Under the pieces are notes generated by a model. The model was not told where the DNA came from and did not search any database. It saw only the letters and a program-made list of their open reading frames with translations. Position numbers and translations under genes: made by a program. DNA of 46,897 nt, taken from positions 1-46,897 of IMG/VR virus record IMGVR_UViG_3300025141_014521, one strand, 5' to 3'. Numbering within the stretch: position 1 is the first letter of the stretch; the number at the start of each line of letters is the position of its first letter. The DNA is from a virus. Shown piece by piece: positions 1 to 9,420 of this stretch.

Positions 1-1
1 A

Positions 2-31
2 AATAACATTTAATTTTAATTAAATGTTATT
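2..31. repeat. 14-bp perfect inverted repeat
   Basis: Bases 2-15 are the exact reverse complement of bases 18-31, separated by TT. The stem is almost entirely A/T, with one C:G pair. It lies about 50 bases before the first gene. It could be the terminator of an upstream gene outside the window (no clear T-run follows) or an operator. In DNA this AT-rich a chance palindrome is possible, but 14 paired positions is long. Confidence 0.45.
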
Positions 32-53
32 AAATACAAAAAATTCATTATAT

Positions 54-61
54 TATAAATT
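54..61 (+). promoter_or_regulatory. Possible late-type promoter box, one mismatch
   Basis: TATAAATT matches the T4 late promoter core TATAAATA at 7 of 8 positions. It lies 20 bases before the first gene start, just after the inverted repeat at 2-31. A GGAG ribosome-binding site follows at 69-72. In such AT-rich DNA a 7/8 match is weak evidence; its position in a non-coding gap is the main support. Confidence 0.25.
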
Positions 62-81
62 TTTTATTGGAGTAATTATAA

Positions 82-849
82 ATGAAAAAATTTACTGTAT
101 TGACACAGTCTTATCATCAGGAAGATTTTTTAGTAATCTTATTAAAATCATTTGAAAAATTTAAACCAAAGGATTTTGATATTGAATACGTTGTTGTTGA
201 AGGTTCTGATGATGTTTCATATAAAGAAAAAGTTTGTAATATATCATCTAATATTAAGTGGTTTAACAATGTTGAATCTGATACAAATAATCCTATAAAT
301 GGCGCATCAACAGCAAATGGTCTTAATATTGAATTTGGTAAACAATTTATTGAAAGTGAATGGACATTTGTATGCCATAATGATATAGCAGTTACATCAA
401 AAAATTTCTTTAATATATTTCAAAATTTAACACAAAAATATGATTTAATATCAATGTGTAAAGATAATATCAGGATTGGTGCATGCCATATTTCTGGATT
501 ATTTGTAAAAACAAATATATTAAAACAAGTTGATTGCATGCCATTCTTACCAGAATTAGATGTTGGTGATAATTTAACTGTATTTTGTAGAGATAATGAA
601 TTGAATTATATTAGTTTACCAAATACCCACAATGATCCAGGACTTTGGGATAATTTATCTGGTGAATGGAGTGATATCGGCAAAGATGCAGGTGTAGATC
701 GCTGTGTTGTTGATAATGAAGTAATTTTCACACACCTCGGAAGGGGTACACCAAAATTTTTAAAATCTTATTTTAAGGAAGGCAAGGTTACATACGAAGG
801 TTGGAAATTACTTCATTCTGAGTATTTAAGTGAGGATAACACACAATGA
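82..849 (+). CDS. GT2-like (GT-A fold) glycosyltransferase
   Basis: This 255-residue protein probably transfers a sugar from a nucleotide-sugar donor in the cytoplasm. The N-terminus (FTVLTQSYHQEDF, residues 4-16) looks like the first strand and helix of a GT-A domain. VCHNDIAV (residues 97-104) sits where the metal-binding DxD motif is expected, with HND in its place. There is no membrane segment. The start is supported by GGAG at 69-72. It is the first gene of the long carbohydrate block and overlaps the next gene by ATGA. Donor and acceptor cannot be told; the family call rests on motif layout. Confidence 0.6.
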   Translation: MKKFTVLTQSYHQEDFLVILLKSFEKFKPKDFDIEYVVVEGSDDVSYKEKVCNISSNIKWFNNVESDTNNPINGASTANGLNIEFGKQFIESEWTFVCHNDIAVTSKNFFNIFQNLTQKYDLISMCKDNIRIGACHISGLFVKTNILKQVDCMPFLPELDVGDNLTVFCRDNELNYISLPNTHNDPGLWDNLSGEWSDIGKDAGVDRCVVDNEVIFTHLGRGTPKFLKSYFKEGKVTYEGWKLLHSEYLSEDNTQ

Positions 850-1856
850 ATGTAATGATTACTGGGATTGCAGGGCTATTAGGTTCTAGGTTGGCAACAT
901 GGATTATTGATAATACTGAACATAATATTATTGGTGTTGATGATTTATCTGGTGGATATATCGAAAATATTGATACCAGACAAGATAGGTGTAAATTTTA
1001 TAAATTAAATACAACATCAGATGTTTCTGAATTAGGAGAAATATTTAAAAAAGAAAAAATTGATATAGTTTATCATTTAGCAGCATATGCTGCAGAAGGT
1101 TTAAGCCCATTTATAAGACGTTTTAATTATCTTAACAACGTTATTGGTTCAATAAGTTTAATAAATTATTCTATTAAATATTCTGTTAAAAGATTTATTT
1201 TTACAAGTTCAATGGCTGTATATGGCGATAAGTATGCGCCACCATTTAATGAAAGTATGCAACCTTTTCCAATAGATCCATATGGAATTGCAAAATTTTC
1301 AATTGAACAGGATTTGGAATGTGCCTATAGGCAACATGGGTTAAAATATACTGTTATTCGTCCTCACAATGTATATGGTTTGGGCCAAAATATATGGGAT
1401 AAATATAGGAATGTTTTAGGTATTTGGATGTATCAAATTTTAAATAATCAAAGGCCAACAATATATGGTGACGGAAATCAAAAGCGTGCATTTAGTTATA
1501 TTGATGATTGTCTGCTGCCATTATGGACCGCATCTCAAAGTGATGACTGTATAGGCGAAATAATTAACCTGGGAGGTATTAAGGAAACATCAATAAATGA
1601 TGCCTGTAAAACATTGATTAAGGTTATTGGAACTGATATGAAACCCTTATATTTGGAAGAGAGACATGAAGCAAAATATGCCTGGTCAACATGGGATAAA
1701 TCAGTTGAATTATTAAATTTTGAACATAAAACTGAGTTAGATGAAGGTTTAAATCAAATGTGGGCTTGGGCAAAAGAACAACCTAATAGAAAAAGAAAAA
1801 CTTGGGATGTGTATGAATTAGAAAATGGTTTATATGAATATTGGAAAAATAAGTGA
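846..1856 (+). CDS. NAD-dependent sugar epimerase/dehydratase (extended SDR)
   Basis: This is a 336-residue extended short-chain dehydrogenase of the GalE-like group, acting on a nucleotide sugar with bound NAD. The Rossmann motif GIAGLLG is at residues 7-13. The active-site serine is in SSMAVYG (121-127), and the YxxxK pair is Tyr146 and Lys150 in YGIAK. The length fits the family (about 310-350). It starts inside the stop of the preceding gene (ATGA). GalE-type 4-epimerase, dehydratase or reductase are all possible, and the substrate cannot be chosen from sequence alone. Confidence 0.8.
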   Translation: MNVMITGIAGLLGSRLATWIIDNTEHNIIGVDDLSGGYIENIDTRQDRCKFYKLNTTSDVSELGEIFKKEKIDIVYHLAAYAAEGLSPFIRRFNYLNNVIGSISLINYSIKYSVKRFIFTSSMAVYGDKYAPPFNESMQPFPIDPYGIAKFSIEQDLECAYRQHGLKYTVIRPHNVYGLGQNIWDKYRNVLGIWMYQILNNQRPTIYGDGNQKRAFSYIDDCLLPLWTASQSDDCIGEIINLGGIKETSINDACKTLIKVIGTDMKPLYLEERHEAKYAWSTWDKSVELLNFEHKTELDEGLNQMWAWAKEQPNRKRKTWDVYELENGLYEYWKNK

Positions 1857-1869
1857 TTAAGGTAGTGAT

Positions 1870-2796
1870 TTGGGCGTTCATAAACTAGGCAATATTGATA
1901 TAGGTACTAATTTAACAAAAGAAGTACTTAATAAACAATTGTCAGACGATTATGTCGGCATCGGGGTATTTCCTTCATGGAACCATGGCGTACATATTAA
2001 GCGTAGTGATATAAAAAAAAATACCAACAAGAAACCTATAGATAAATGCGAATTTTTATATTCAGAATATGTTAATAATAGGTCAAAAATTACTAATAAA
2101 TTTGGATCACTTAATAAGTTAGAATTTTTACCTACATTGAAAACACAACAATTATTACACAAAGTAACTGATAATGATATTAATTTTAATATAGTTTATA
2201 AAAATTATATTGATTATGTTATTGGATTTGCAAAAAATTTTGGTACCTTTGGTCAATTTGAGGCATTTTTATATAAAACATGTGATAAACTATTAGATTT
2301 TGGATCCGGTAATGGTAATGAATGGTTATTAAAGATTACGAAGGAATATTATACACTTGATAAGGATCCAAATTATGAGACAACATTTGATCATATTGAT
2401 GAAATACCGGATGATTTAAAATTTAATGCAATTATATCAAATCAAGTATTTGAACACATTGAAAAAGATAAATTACCAAATATAACAAAAAAATTAAGTT
2501 CGTTATTGCTACCAAAGGGTAAAATAATGATAACGATTCCAAATGTTCATAATTGGTATCATTATTTATGCGATTTTGATCATAAATCACCATTAATGTA
2601 TTGGGATATTGGGTCATTACTTGAATCAAGCGGTATAACTGTTACAAATATTTATTTTTATACAAAAACTGATAAATTTATGGAAATACAGCGTGATTTA
2701 CATGATGAACTAAATCGTAGATTGTTTCAATTTGTTACAAAGAATTTTTATTTACATCCTGCAGATTTCATTGCAATTGTTGGTGAAAAAAGATAA
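1870..2796 (+). CDS. Class I SAM-dependent methyltransferase
   Basis: This 308-residue protein has a C-terminal Rossmann-type methyltransferase domain. SAM-binding motif I is LLDFGSGNGNEW (141-152), an acidic residue at the end of strand 2 is in LDKDP (about 163-167), and NQVFEH is at 191-196. The first 130 or so residues are not recognised. The start is TTG: an in-frame stop lies only 12 bases upstream, no early in-frame ATG exists, and AAGG sits about 7 bases before it. Given the neighbours it most likely methylates a sugar or sugar nucleotide. The acceptor is unknown. Confidence 0.7.
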   Translation: MGVHKLGNIDIGTNLTKEVLNKQLSDDYVGIGVFPSWNHGVHIKRSDIKKNTNKKPIDKCEFLYSEYVNNRSKITNKFGSLNKLEFLPTLKTQQLLHKVTDNDINFNIVYKNYIDYVIGFAKNFGTFGQFEAFLYKTCDKLLDFGSGNGNEWLLKITKEYYTLDKDPNYETTFDHIDEIPDDLKFNAIISNQVFEHIEKDKLPNITKKLSSLLLPKGKIMITIPNVHNWYHYLCDFDHKSPLMYWDIGSLLESSGITVTNIYFYTKTDKFMEIQRDLHDELNRRLFQFVTKNFYLHPADFIAIVGEKR

Positions 2797-3707
2797 TGTT
2801 AAAAATATTATTTGATAATGTTAATTTTCAAAGTTTATCAGGCCCAAATTCATTTGGTAGAAAATTGGCAACATCACTAATTAATAAAAAACATAAGTTG
2901 GTTGGGATTCAAGATAATCCAGATATACAATTAAGTTTTATTCAGGCAACAAATAAAGTTACAAATTTGGTTCAAAGATTAGATGGAATATATTTTAATA
3001 CCGATCAGGATTGGCACCATCTAAATCTTCCAATATATGAAACATATAAAATTGCAGATGCAGTAATATTTCAAAGTAATTTTAATAAAAAATTAACTGA
3101 AAATTTTTTTGGAGTGCCAAAAGATTCATATGTTATTCATAATGGCACCGATATTGGTATAATAAAATCAGTCCCAAAATTACAACATACAATATTAGAT
3201 GAATTTGAAGATGTTTGGTGTTGTGCTTCAAACTGGCGACCACATAAAAGATTGGAAGAAAATATTCATTATTTTCTTGAGCATACAGAAGAAAATTCAT
3301 GTTTAGTTGTGGCAGGAGATGTTTCAAATTTAAACTATAATTTAAACTCAAATAGGGTATTGTTTGTAGGTAACTTAGATTGGTTACAGTTAATATCACT
3401 ATATAATAGATCAAAATATTTTATTCATTTATCATTTCTTGATCACTGTCCAAATGTAGTAATTGATGCCAGGGCAGCCGGTTGTAATATTATATGTTCG
3501 TCTAGCGGCGGCACAAAGGAAATTGCGGGAAAAAATTCAACAATTATACAAGATATTGATTGGGATTTCAGGCCTTTAAAATTATATTCACCACCAAAAT
3601 TGGATTTTAATAAAAAAATTGAGTATAATTCCGATTCAAATATTGATATAAATTATACGTCAGATCAATATCTTGATGTTTTTCACAATGTTTTGAGAAA
3701 TAATTAA
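2796..3707 (+). CDS. GT4-like (GT-B) glycosyltransferase
   Basis: This 303-residue protein has the C-terminal half of a GT-B glycosyltransferase: SNWRPHKR (145-152) resembles the loop that binds donor phosphate. HCPNVVIDARAAGC (217-230) is the E/D-x7-E-like donor-binding region, followed by SSGGTKEI (236-243). The N-terminal acceptor domain is short, so the protein is smaller than typical GT4 enzymes (350-420). It shares one base with the previous stop (TAATG) and with the next start, which suggests translational coupling. Sugar specificity is unknown. Confidence 0.7.
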   Translation: MLKILFDNVNFQSLSGPNSFGRKLATSLINKKHKLVGIQDNPDIQLSFIQATNKVTNLVQRLDGIYFNTDQDWHHLNLPIYETYKIADAVIFQSNFNKKLTENFFGVPKDSYVIHNGTDIGIIKSVPKLQHTILDEFEDVWCCASNWRPHKRLEENIHYFLEHTEENSCLVVAGDVSNLNYNLNSNRVLFVGNLDWLQLISLYNRSKYFIHLSFLDHCPNVVIDARAAGCNIICSSSGGTKEIAGKNSTIIQDIDWDFRPLKLYSPPKLDFNKKIEYNSDSNIDINYTSDQYLDVFHNVLRNN

Positions 3708-4735
3708 TGAAAATTTTAATTACAGGTTCTGGTGGTTTGATAGGGAGTGAAGCTTCCCGTTTTTTCCTATGGAAGAAACATAAAGTCTTTGGGATTGATA
3801 ATAATACCAGACAGGTATTATTTGGCCCAGCCGGAAGTGTTCTTGTAAACATAGAAAATTTAAATAAATTTAGCAATTATGTCCATCTTAATGTTGATAT
3901 AAGAAATAGAAGCGAAATATTATCAATTTTTAAAAGGTATAAACCAGATGTTGTAATTCATTGTGCTGCTCAACCATCACATGACAAAGCGGCATCAATA
4001 CCATTTGATGATTTTGATATTAATGCTACAGGTACAATAAATTTATTAGAATCTTGTAGATTACATTGTAAAGATGCAGTTTTTATTAATATGAGTACAA
4101 ATAAAGTATATGGAGATACACCAAATAAATTAAACTTGATTGAAAGTGAAAAACGGTATGATTTTGCTGATGAAAAATATATTAATGGTATTAATGAAAC
4201 GCTTAGCATAGATAATTGTTTACATTCACTATTCGGTGCATCAAAAGTTTCTTCAGATATTATTGCACAAGAATATGGAAAATATTTCGGAATGAATGTT
4301 GGTATTTTTAGGGGAGGTTGTCTAACAGGTCCCCAGCATACAGGCGTTGAATTACATGGATTTTTGTCATATATTGTTAAATGTGCACTAAGTGATAAAC
4401 CATATACGATTTTTGGTTATAAAGGTAAACAGGTTAGAGATCAAATTCATAGTTATGATGTTATAAAAGCTTTTGAATGCTTTATTGAAAATCCTAGGCA
4501 GGGCGAAGTTTATAATATAGGTGGATGCAAGGAAAATAGCGCATCAATTTTAGAAACTATAGATTTAATTAATAAATTAACAGGAAAAAAATTAAATTAC
4601 GCAATGTCAAATGATAATAGGGTTGGTGATCATATTTGTTATTATTCTGATATGTCAAAATTTAAAATACATTATAATAATTGGTCATTAACATATAATT
4701 TAACTGATATTATTCAGGAAATTTATGAATGTTAA
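3707..4735 (+). CDS. CDP-paratose 2-epimerase-like extended SDR
   Basis: This 342-residue NAD-dependent nucleotide-sugar epimerase carries the Rossmann motif GSGGLIG (7-13). CAAQPSHD (86-93) and MSTNKVYGD (129-137) are typical of the CDP-tyvelose/paratose 2-epimerase branch, as are FRGGCLTGP (about 207) and FGYKGKQVRDQIHSYD further on. The YxxxK position reads FGASK, with Phe176 and Lys180, so the usual catalytic tyrosine is absent at that spot. This may be a feature of the subfamily or may alter chemistry. It could act on a CDP-, UDP- or GDP-sugar. The family call is firm; the substrate is not. Confidence 0.75.
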   Translation: MKILITGSGGLIGSEASRFFLWKKHKVFGIDNNTRQVLFGPAGSVLVNIENLNKFSNYVHLNVDIRNRSEILSIFKRYKPDVVIHCAAQPSHDKAASIPFDDFDINATGTINLLESCRLHCKDAVFINMSTNKVYGDTPNKLNLIESEKRYDFADEKYINGINETLSIDNCLHSLFGASKVSSDIIAQEYGKYFGMNVGIFRGGCLTGPQHTGVELHGFLSYIVKCALSDKPYTIFGYKGKQVRDQIHSYDVIKAFECFIENPRQGEVYNIGGCKENSASILETIDLINKLTGKKLNYAMSNDNRVGDHICYYSDMSKFKIHYNNWSLTYNLTDIIQEIYEC

Positions 4736-4809
4736 ATAGTGATTTTATACTTGCATCATATTATCCTTATAATGAAATAGGTGATAAATTTCATTGGTAC
4801 AATGGATAA
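4729..4809 (+). other. 26-codon open frame, possible gene remnant
   Basis: An ATG overlapping the end of the epimerase gene opens a 26-residue frame (MLNSDFILASYYPYNEIG at its start) before a TAA. It fills much of the 109-base gap between two glycan genes. The gap is unusual because nearly all other junctions here overlap. It may be the stump of a deleted gene, a leader peptide or a chance frame. No ribosome-binding site of note precedes it. Confidence 0.2.
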
Positions 4810-4844
4810 ATGGGTGTATATAATGGGAGATGAGGTGATATAAA

Positions 4845-5858
4845 ATGAGTTTACCAAAGGTAACATTTGGGTTCGTTAATTGTAATAGACTATATTATTT
4901 AAAGAGTTGTTTAGAATCTTTGTTATATTGCACTGAAGATTATCCAAATAAAGAAATTATTATTATTGATAATGCATCAGTTGAAGATGGCACAGAAGAG
5001 TATTTAAAAGAAAAAGAAGAACAAGGTCTTAAGGTTATACGTAAAAAATTCAGGGATCCATCAAATGAATTTGCAAAAGGTTTGAATACAATTGTTAGAG
5101 AATCAACAGGTGATTTTATATTTCCATTACAAGGTGATATGCAATTTATAGTCAAAGGTGGATGGTTACAAGAATTTGTTAAATTTTATCAAGAGAATAA
5201 TAAACATGTTGGTTTTATAATGTTGGATGCTCAGCGTAAAATCAGAAATGCTACTGAATCATTCACCAAACCAGTAGGTAATGAGTTTAAATTTGTTTAT
5301 AGTTTAAGCAGAAACCCTATAAATGGTGCAGCAGATGTAATGTATAGCAGGGAAATTATAGATTTAATTTATCCTTGGAATGAAAAAAATAAAAACCATG
5401 AAGGTGGTAATGATTCAGAGACAGCAATGTTGGAAAAAATTAATAGTTACATTACAGATAATAATATGCAGGTATTATGTACAATACCAATGTTTCCTGT
5501 GTCGATAGGAATTTTTACAGACGCTGGCGGTACAAATGCAAGGGTAAGGGACAATAAAAGATATGGTGATTATTGGCAACCAAAAGAAGATTTTAAATAT
5601 TATGAAATTTATGAATATAATGATTGTTTAAAAAGATTTGACGATGAAAAACCATTAGGAATTGAAGATGTTGCAATACCTATTGGTTGGAAAAAGCCAG
5701 TTGATATTAATGGTAATTGGCTTAAGAATCCAATTAATCCAAATACAGCAGGCCCTAATGATTATGTTGTTTTATGCAACAAAGAAAATAAATTAGTAGA
5801 AAATAATGAACAAATTATTACCGAGGTTGGTTATATGTCTGATTGGTTAGAATCTTAA
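4845..5858 (+). CDS. GT2-like glycosyltransferase
   Basis: This 337-residue protein has a family 2 glycosyltransferase N-terminus. VTFGFVNCNRLYYLKSCLES (6-25) is the first strand and helix, IIIIDNASVEDG (38-49) is the nucleotide-binding loop, and FPLQGDMQF (93-101) stands where the DxD metal site is normally found. The C-terminal 150 residues are not recognised. The start is marked by a near-perfect GAGGTGAT ribosome-binding site at about 4831-4838, the best in the glycan block. It follows a 109-base gap, so it may begin a separately translated set. Confidence 0.75.
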   Translation: MSLPKVTFGFVNCNRLYYLKSCLESLLYCTEDYPNKEIIIIDNASVEDGTEEYLKEKEEQGLKVIRKKFRDPSNEFAKGLNTIVRESTGDFIFPLQGDMQFIVKGGWLQEFVKFYQENNKHVGFIMLDAQRKIRNATESFTKPVGNEFKFVYSLSRNPINGAADVMYSREIIDLIYPWNEKNKNHEGGNDSETAMLEKINSYITDNNMQVLCTIPMFPVSIGIFTDAGGTNARVRDNKRYGDYWQPKEDFKYYEIYEYNDCLKRFDDEKPLGIEDVAIPIGWKKPVDINGNWLKNPINPNTAGPNDYVVLCNKENKLVENNEQIITEVGYMSDWLES

Positions 5859-5861
5859 AAT

Positions 5862-6791
5862 ATGGATGTTTTTTGTCATATCCCAAGAGAAAACTGGATT
5901 GTAGATAGAATTGGTAAGGAATTCTATGAAAATTCAAATCACAATGTATCATTCGATAATATTAATTGTGATTTAATTTGGATTTTGGCGCCATGGTGTT
6001 GGAAACAAATACCAACACAAATTTTAAATTTTAATAAAGTTATTTGCACAATTCATCATGAAGTTCCTGAAAAATTTGATGAAAATAGAAAAAATGATTT
6101 TTTATTACGTGATAAATTTGTTAATCATTATCATGTGCCTTGTCAGCAAACACACGATTTTATACGTCAATATACAAATAAACCAATTACAATTTTAGGA
6201 TATTGGCTAAATAATAAATTTTGGAAAAGATATGATAAATTTGAGTCTAGAAAAAAACTTGGATTACAGGGTGATAAATTTATAGTTGGTTCATTTCAAC
6301 GTGATACAGAAGGAAGTGACTTAAAAACACCCAAACTTGAAAAGGGACCTGATTTATTATGTAAACATTTAAAATTATTAAAAGAAAAATATAAAAATTT
6401 ACATGTATTACTCGGTTCATGGAGGAGGCAATATGTTATTAATCATTTAAATAATTTGAACATAGAATACACATATAAAGAATTACCAACATTGGAAACA
6501 ATTAATTTAATGTATAATGCATGTGATTTATATGTTGTACCATCAAGATATGAAGGTGGCCCACAGGCATTATTGGAATCATCTTATTTAAAGGTACCAA
6601 TAGTAGCAACTAATGTTGGTATGTCAAAACAAATATTATCAAATAATTGTATTTTTGATATAACTAATACAACATATTATCCAGGCTGTGAAGATATTAA
6701 TGATTCATATAAGAATGTTTTGAAATATGAATTAACAACACATATTAAAGCTTATGATAAATTTTTAAATGAGGTATATGTAAATGGCTAA
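5862..6791 (+). CDS. GT4-like (GT-B) glycosyltransferase
   Basis: This 309-residue protein has a recognisable GT-B C-terminal domain. GSFQRDTEGSD (143-153) leads the donor-binding domain, and VPSRYEGGPQALLES (226-240) is the conserved EGGPxxxxE nucleotide-sugar motif of GT4 enzymes, followed by a VAT-NVG loop. There is no membrane segment. It begins 3 bases after the previous stop, and its end overlaps the GDP-mannose dehydratase gene by 8 bases. The sugar transferred is unknown; mannose or a 6-deoxy sugar would suit the neighbour, but that is inference. Confidence 0.8.
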   Translation: MDVFCHIPRENWIVDRIGKEFYENSNHNVSFDNINCDLIWILAPWCWKQIPTQILNFNKVICTIHHEVPEKFDENRKNDFLLRDKFVNHYHVPCQQTHDFIRQYTNKPITILGYWLNNKFWKRYDKFESRKKLGLQGDKFIVGSFQRDTEGSDLKTPKLEKGPDLLCKHLKLLKEKYKNLHVLLGSWRRQYVINHLNNLNIEYTYKELPTLETINLMYNACDLYVVPSRYEGGPQALLESSYLKVPIVATNVGMSKQILSNNCIFDITNTTYYPGCEDINDSYKNVLKYELTTHIKAYDKFLNEVYVNG

Positions 6792-7749
6792 AGTAGCTTT
6801 AATTACAGGTGTAAATGGTATGGATGGAAGTCATCTTGCTGATTTTTTATTAAATAAAGGTTATAAAGTTTATGGTCTTGAAAGAAGATCTTCGGTAAAA
6901 AATAGGACAAATACATCCCACCTAGAGGATAAAATAACATACTTAACAGGTGATTTAACAGATCAAAATTCATTGATTAGGGCAATCAAAGAAAGTAATC
7001 CTGACGAAATTTATAATTTAGCATCTCAATCATTTGTCGGAAAAAGTTGGAACATACCAGAATATACATCCGATGTAACAGGCATAGGGGTCTTAAGGGT
7101 ACTTGAGGCCATTAGGGAATATGGGAAAAATATAAAATTTTATCAGGCAAGTTCATCAGAAATGTTTGGTAGAATGGTTGAAAACCCGGCCAAAGAATCA
7201 ACACCATTTTATCCAAGAAGTCCATATGGTGTATCAAAGCTATATGGACACTGGATTACAAAAAATTACAGGGAATCATATGGAATGTTTAATGTTTCAG
7301 GCATTTTATTTAATCATGAATCAGAAAGAAGGGGATTAGAATTTGTAACAAGAAAAATTTCAAATGGCGTTGCAAGTATTTCATTGGGTTTGTCTGATTA
7401 TATTACTCTTGGTAATTTGGATTCAAAACGCGACTGGGGTTATGCACCAGATTATGTTGAATCAATGTGGTTAATGTTACAGCAAGATAAACCTAATGAT
7501 TTTGTGATTGCAACCGGAGAAACTCATTCAATTAGGGAATTTTTAGATGTTGCATTTGCAAGGGTAGGAATTAATAATTGGACAAATTATGTAAAACAAG
7601 ATCCAAAATTTATGAGACCTGCTGAGGTTGATGTTTTAAGGGGTGATTATACTAAGGCAAAAAATGTTTTAAATTGGTCCCCAAAAACTAGATTTGAAGA
7701 ACTTGTTAATATAATGGTTGATAATGATATTAAATTATTATCTAAATGA
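6784..7749 (+). CDS. gmd: GDP-mannose 4,6-dehydratase
   Basis: This enzyme would convert GDP-D-mannose to GDP-4-keto-6-deoxy-D-mannose, the precursor of fucose, rhamnose, perosamine and related sugars. Its motifs match the Gmd family closely: GVNGMDG (9-15) binds NADP, SSSEMFG (123-129) and YGVSK (148-152) form the catalytic set. NHESERRG (177-184) and GNLDSKRDWGYAPDYVE (210-226) are Gmd signatures. At 321 residues it is shorter than the 370-residue bacterial enzymes. No clear GDP-fucose synthase partner was found, but the epimerase at 846-1856 could reduce or epimerise the product. Confidence 0.93.
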   Translation: MAKVALITGVNGMDGSHLADFLLNKGYKVYGLERRSSVKNRTNTSHLEDKITYLTGDLTDQNSLIRAIKESNPDEIYNLASQSFVGKSWNIPEYTSDVTGIGVLRVLEAIREYGKNIKFYQASSSEMFGRMVENPAKESTPFYPRSPYGVSKLYGHWITKNYRESYGMFNVSGILFNHESERRGLEFVTRKISNGVASISLGLSDYITLGNLDSKRDWGYAPDYVESMWLMLQQDKPNDFVIATGETHSIREFLDVAFARVGINNWTNYVKQDPKFMRPAEVDVLRGDYTKAKNVLNWSPKTRFEELVNIMVDNDIKLLSK

Positions 7750-7765
7750 AGGAATAAAGTAGATT

Positions 7766-9415
7766 ATGAAAATAGCGGGTTTATGGTCAGGACATGATTG
7801 TTCGTTTTGTATATTGGAAAATGGTGTGCCTATAGTACATGCCGAATATGAAAGGTATATTAGGGAAAAAGAGCCTAAAGGTGATTCAGTACAATTTTTA
7901 ATTGATGAATGTAATGATCATTTTAATGATATTAAATATGCAACAAGTTGTTATCCTAAAAAACAGTTAATAAAGTATGGTGATTCATTTTCTAAATTGG
8001 AAAATGTTTTAAGTAATAGTGAAAATTCAGTATATTATATGTCACACCATAAGGCACACGCCGCAAATGCTTTTTATTCATGTAATTTTGATTCATCTTT
8101 GATTTTAACACTTGATGGGGGTGGTGTAGAGGATGAATCAAATAATGCATCTGCTTGTACTGTTTGGGCAGGTAATGGTAATAAAATACAACATGTTTTA
8201 ACTTTCCCAATGAATCAATTAAATATTGGTGGAATGTGGACACGAGCAACCCGTTATATTTTTAAATTACAGTCTGGTTGGCCAAGAGGCCACCAGGCCG
8301 GTACTGTTATGGCAATGGCTGCTATGGGCAATAAAGAAAGATTTGTTAATGATTTTTACACTATGTTAACAAAAGATATTCAATATGCTTCATTTAAACC
8401 ATCTTCTCAACCACCAGGTGCACTTATGCCTGGCAAAGATCCAATTCATCCTTATTTAGATAAATGGGTAAAGATTGCAGAAGAAAGTGAACAAAATAGA
8501 TTTGATTTAGCTGCAGGATTACAACATGCAACCGAATTATTATTTAAACAAGTTATTGAACATATTTTGGGATTATGTCCAGGTTATACTAATTTATGCC
8601 TTGCCGGCGGCGTTTCCTTAAATTCAGTTATGGTTGGTAAAATATTAAATTGGTTTGGGAAAGAAGCCGGTGGCCCATTAGAAAATGTGTATGTTACTCC
8701 TACCCCACATGATGGAGGATTGGCCATTGGGTCTGCACAATATTTTTGGCATCAGGTTTTGGGTAATCCAAGAATTAATTGGAAAGATGTTTGTAGCCCT
8801 TATTTAGGCGTTCATTATAATTTAGAAAGTGTGAAATCTGCAATTAATGATAATGATGGTGTTGTAAAAGTACAAAATGTAGATGATGATTATGTAATTG
8901 ATTTATTAGATAAACAAAATATAATTGCAGTCTATGGGGGTGGTTCTGAGTCCGGTAGACGAGCACTTGGAAATAGGAGTATTTTGGTAGATCCACGTAG
9001 TCCTAACATGAAGGATATGATAAATGAGAAAGTAAAACACAGGCAATGGTTCCGCCCATTTGCCCCTTCAATATTACGTGAAGAAGTAAAAAATTGGTTT
9101 ACCAAAGATATTTCAAGTCCATATATGAGTTTTGTTTTGGATTTTAAGGATGAAGTAAAGGATAAAGTGCCAGCTGTTGTACATCTAGATGGCACCGCGC
9201 GGTTACAGACGGTTACAAAAAATGATAATACATGGTACTATGGATTTATTAAAAAATGGTTTGAGATCACCTCTGTGCCGATCTTGTTAAATACAAGCTT
9301 TAATGATAGGGAACCAATATGTGAAACCCCAACTCATGCAATCAATTGTTTTTTAGGTACTGATATTGATTACTTGTATTTTTATGAATATGGTATGTTA
9401 CTATCTAAAAGGTAA
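7766..9415 (+). CDS. O-carbamoyltransferase (NodU/CmcH family)
   Basis: This 549-residue protein would transfer a carbamoyl group from carbamoyl phosphate (via carbamoyl-adenylate) to a hydroxyl, here probably of a sugar. The N-terminal Kae1-like domain has SGHDCSFCILENG (8-20), HHKAHAANAFY (94-104, metal-binding histidines) and a TLDGGG phosphate loop (115-120). LAGGVSLNS lies in the middle. The C-terminal YrdC-like domain has ESGRRALGNRSIL and FRPFAPSI. The length is typical of the family. It directly follows gmd, so carbamoylation of a mannose-derived sugar is plausible. The family is secure; the acceptor is not. Confidence 0.93.
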   Translation: MKIAGLWSGHDCSFCILENGVPIVHAEYERYIREKEPKGDSVQFLIDECNDHFNDIKYATSCYPKKQLIKYGDSFSKLENVLSNSENSVYYMSHHKAHAANAFYSCNFDSSLILTLDGGGVEDESNNASACTVWAGNGNKIQHVLTFPMNQLNIGGMWTRATRYIFKLQSGWPRGHQAGTVMAMAAMGNKERFVNDFYTMLTKDIQYASFKPSSQPPGALMPGKDPIHPYLDKWVKIAEESEQNRFDLAAGLQHATELLFKQVIEHILGLCPGYTNLCLAGGVSLNSVMVGKILNWFGKEAGGPLENVYVTPTPHDGGLAIGSAQYFWHQVLGNPRINWKDVCSPYLGVHYNLESVKSAINDNDGVVKVQNVDDDYVIDLLDKQNIIAVYGGGSESGRRALGNRSILVDPRSPNMKDMINEKVKHRQWFRPFAPSILREEVKNWFTKDISSPYMSFVLDFKDEVKDKVPAVVHLDGTARLQTVTKNDNTWYYGFIKKWFEITSVPILLNTSFNDREPICETPTHAINCFLGTDIDYLYFYEYGMLLSKR

Positions 9416-9420
9416 GAATT

